Part shown: one piece after another, positions 4,819 to 5,163 of the stretch
How positions within the stretch are numbered: position 1 is the first letter of the stretch
Layout of the letters: the number at the start of each line of letters is the position of its first letter
DNA from: Caryophanales bacterium UBA6448
Lineage (GTDB): Bacteria; Bacillota_I; Bacilli_A; RF39; UBA660
Length of the DNA stretch: 5,163 nucleotides
Direction of reading: 5' to 3'
Assembly: GCA_002439555.1 (NCBI GenBank)
Contig: DJOC01000005.1
Span: 1-5,163 of the forward strand
Notes under the pieces: generated by a model
What the model was told of the DNA's origin: nothing
Database searches by the model: none
The model's input: only the letters and a program-made list of their open reading frames with translations
Position numbers and translations under genes: made by a program

Positions 4819-5163
4819 ATATTAAATAATTTTTTCACATTAGAATTAGTTATTTCTGCTAGTTCGTCCATTGAAATATTTAAATTTTCAGAAACAAACT
4901 GGGCAACATATTTTACATTTCCAGGGTAGTTTTGTTTTCCCCTGAAAGGAACAGGTGTTAAATAAGGACTATCAGTCTCAAGCATAATATTTTGAATACC
5001 AATTTCTTTATATACCTCAATTAATTTACAATTTTTAAAAGTAATAACTCCATTAACGCCTAGATAAAAGCCTAATTTAATATATTCTTTAGCCATTTCT
5101 AAACTACCAGAAAATGAATGAATTACACCCTTAACCTTATACTTTTTTAAAATATTAATTGTA
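4809..5163 (-). CDS. tatD: TatD family metal-dependent hydrolase / DNase, C-terminal part
   Basis: The last 117 codons of a tatD/yabD gene, about 45% of the usual 255-260 residues; the N-terminus lies beyond the right edge. The frame stays open to the window end, so the Met at 5096 is internal and not the start. Visible family motifs in the fragment are GVIHSFSGS (12-20, with a metal-binding His15), FYLGVNGVITFKN, the metal-binding Asp64 in LETDSPYLTP, and PFRGK (72-76) followed by NVKYVA. TatD proteins are cytoplasmic TIM-barrel hydrolases of the amidohydrolase superfamily with 3'-5' nuclease activity, and are proposed to act in DNA repair and turnover. The family often sits after metS in Bacillota. 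The stop TGA lies inside the terminator at 4786-4818. The missing His-x-His and Glu metal ligands would lie outside the window. Confidence 0.95.
   Translation of the reverse strand, partial: TINILKKYKVKGVIHSFSGSLEMAKEYIKLGFYLGVNGVITFKNCKLIEVYKEIGIQNIMLETDSPYLTPVPFRGKQNYPGNVKYVAQFVSENLNISMDELAEITNSNVKKLFNISI

Noticed and set aside
4809..5096. tatD as a complete 95-residue gene starting at 5096.
   Set aside because: The frame continues upstream to the window edge with typical TatD residues (GVIHSFSGS), so this Met is internal and the gene is cut by the window.

Overview
The window is a compact, AT-rich (roughly 30% GC by eye) piece of a Bacillota chromosome, probably from a spore-forming lineage of Bacilli or Clostridia. 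All eight genes lie on the minus strand, so the order of transcription runs from the right end to the left end. The order tatD – 3D-domain protein – ksgA – (two extra genes) – yabG – veg – spoVG follows the conserved Bacillus subtilis metS–tatD–yabE–rnmV–ksgA–yabG–veg–…–spoVG neighbourhood. A recognisable YabG spore-coat protease argues for an endospore former or a recent descendant of one. I cannot name a species.

Layout from right to left: the C-terminal part of tatD (cut by the window edge); a small exported protein with a divergent 3D (double-psi barrel) domain, whose end overlaps ksgA; ksgA/rsmA (16S rRNA dimethyltransferase); a FabG-like short-chain reductase best read as YmfI; a PLP enzyme of the YnbB ('methionine gamma-lyase family / aluminium resistance') type; yabG, overlapping veg by four bases; spoVG; then a terminator and a promoter facing out of the left end.

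The most interesting part is the reductase–PLP enzyme pair at 1457–3375. In B. subtilis, ynbB and ymfI lie at separate loci and were both found by genetics to be required for the 5-aminopentanol modification of elongation factor P. Here they form an overlapping two-gene unit with its own good sigma-A promoter, bounded by terminator-like hairpins on both sides and inserted between ksgA and yabG. This looks like a dedicated EF-P modification operon.

A second theme is extreme compaction. Hairpins with T-tracts overlap or nearly touch stop codons, and in four places a promoter -35 element starts within a few bases of the preceding T-tract, so terminator and promoter are fused. Proposed transcription units are: ...tatD; 3D–ksgA; ymfI–ynbB; yabG–veg; spoVG; and a gene beyond the left edge. 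There is no gene-free stretch over 300 bases, and I found no tRNA, rRNA, CRISPR array or insertion sequence.
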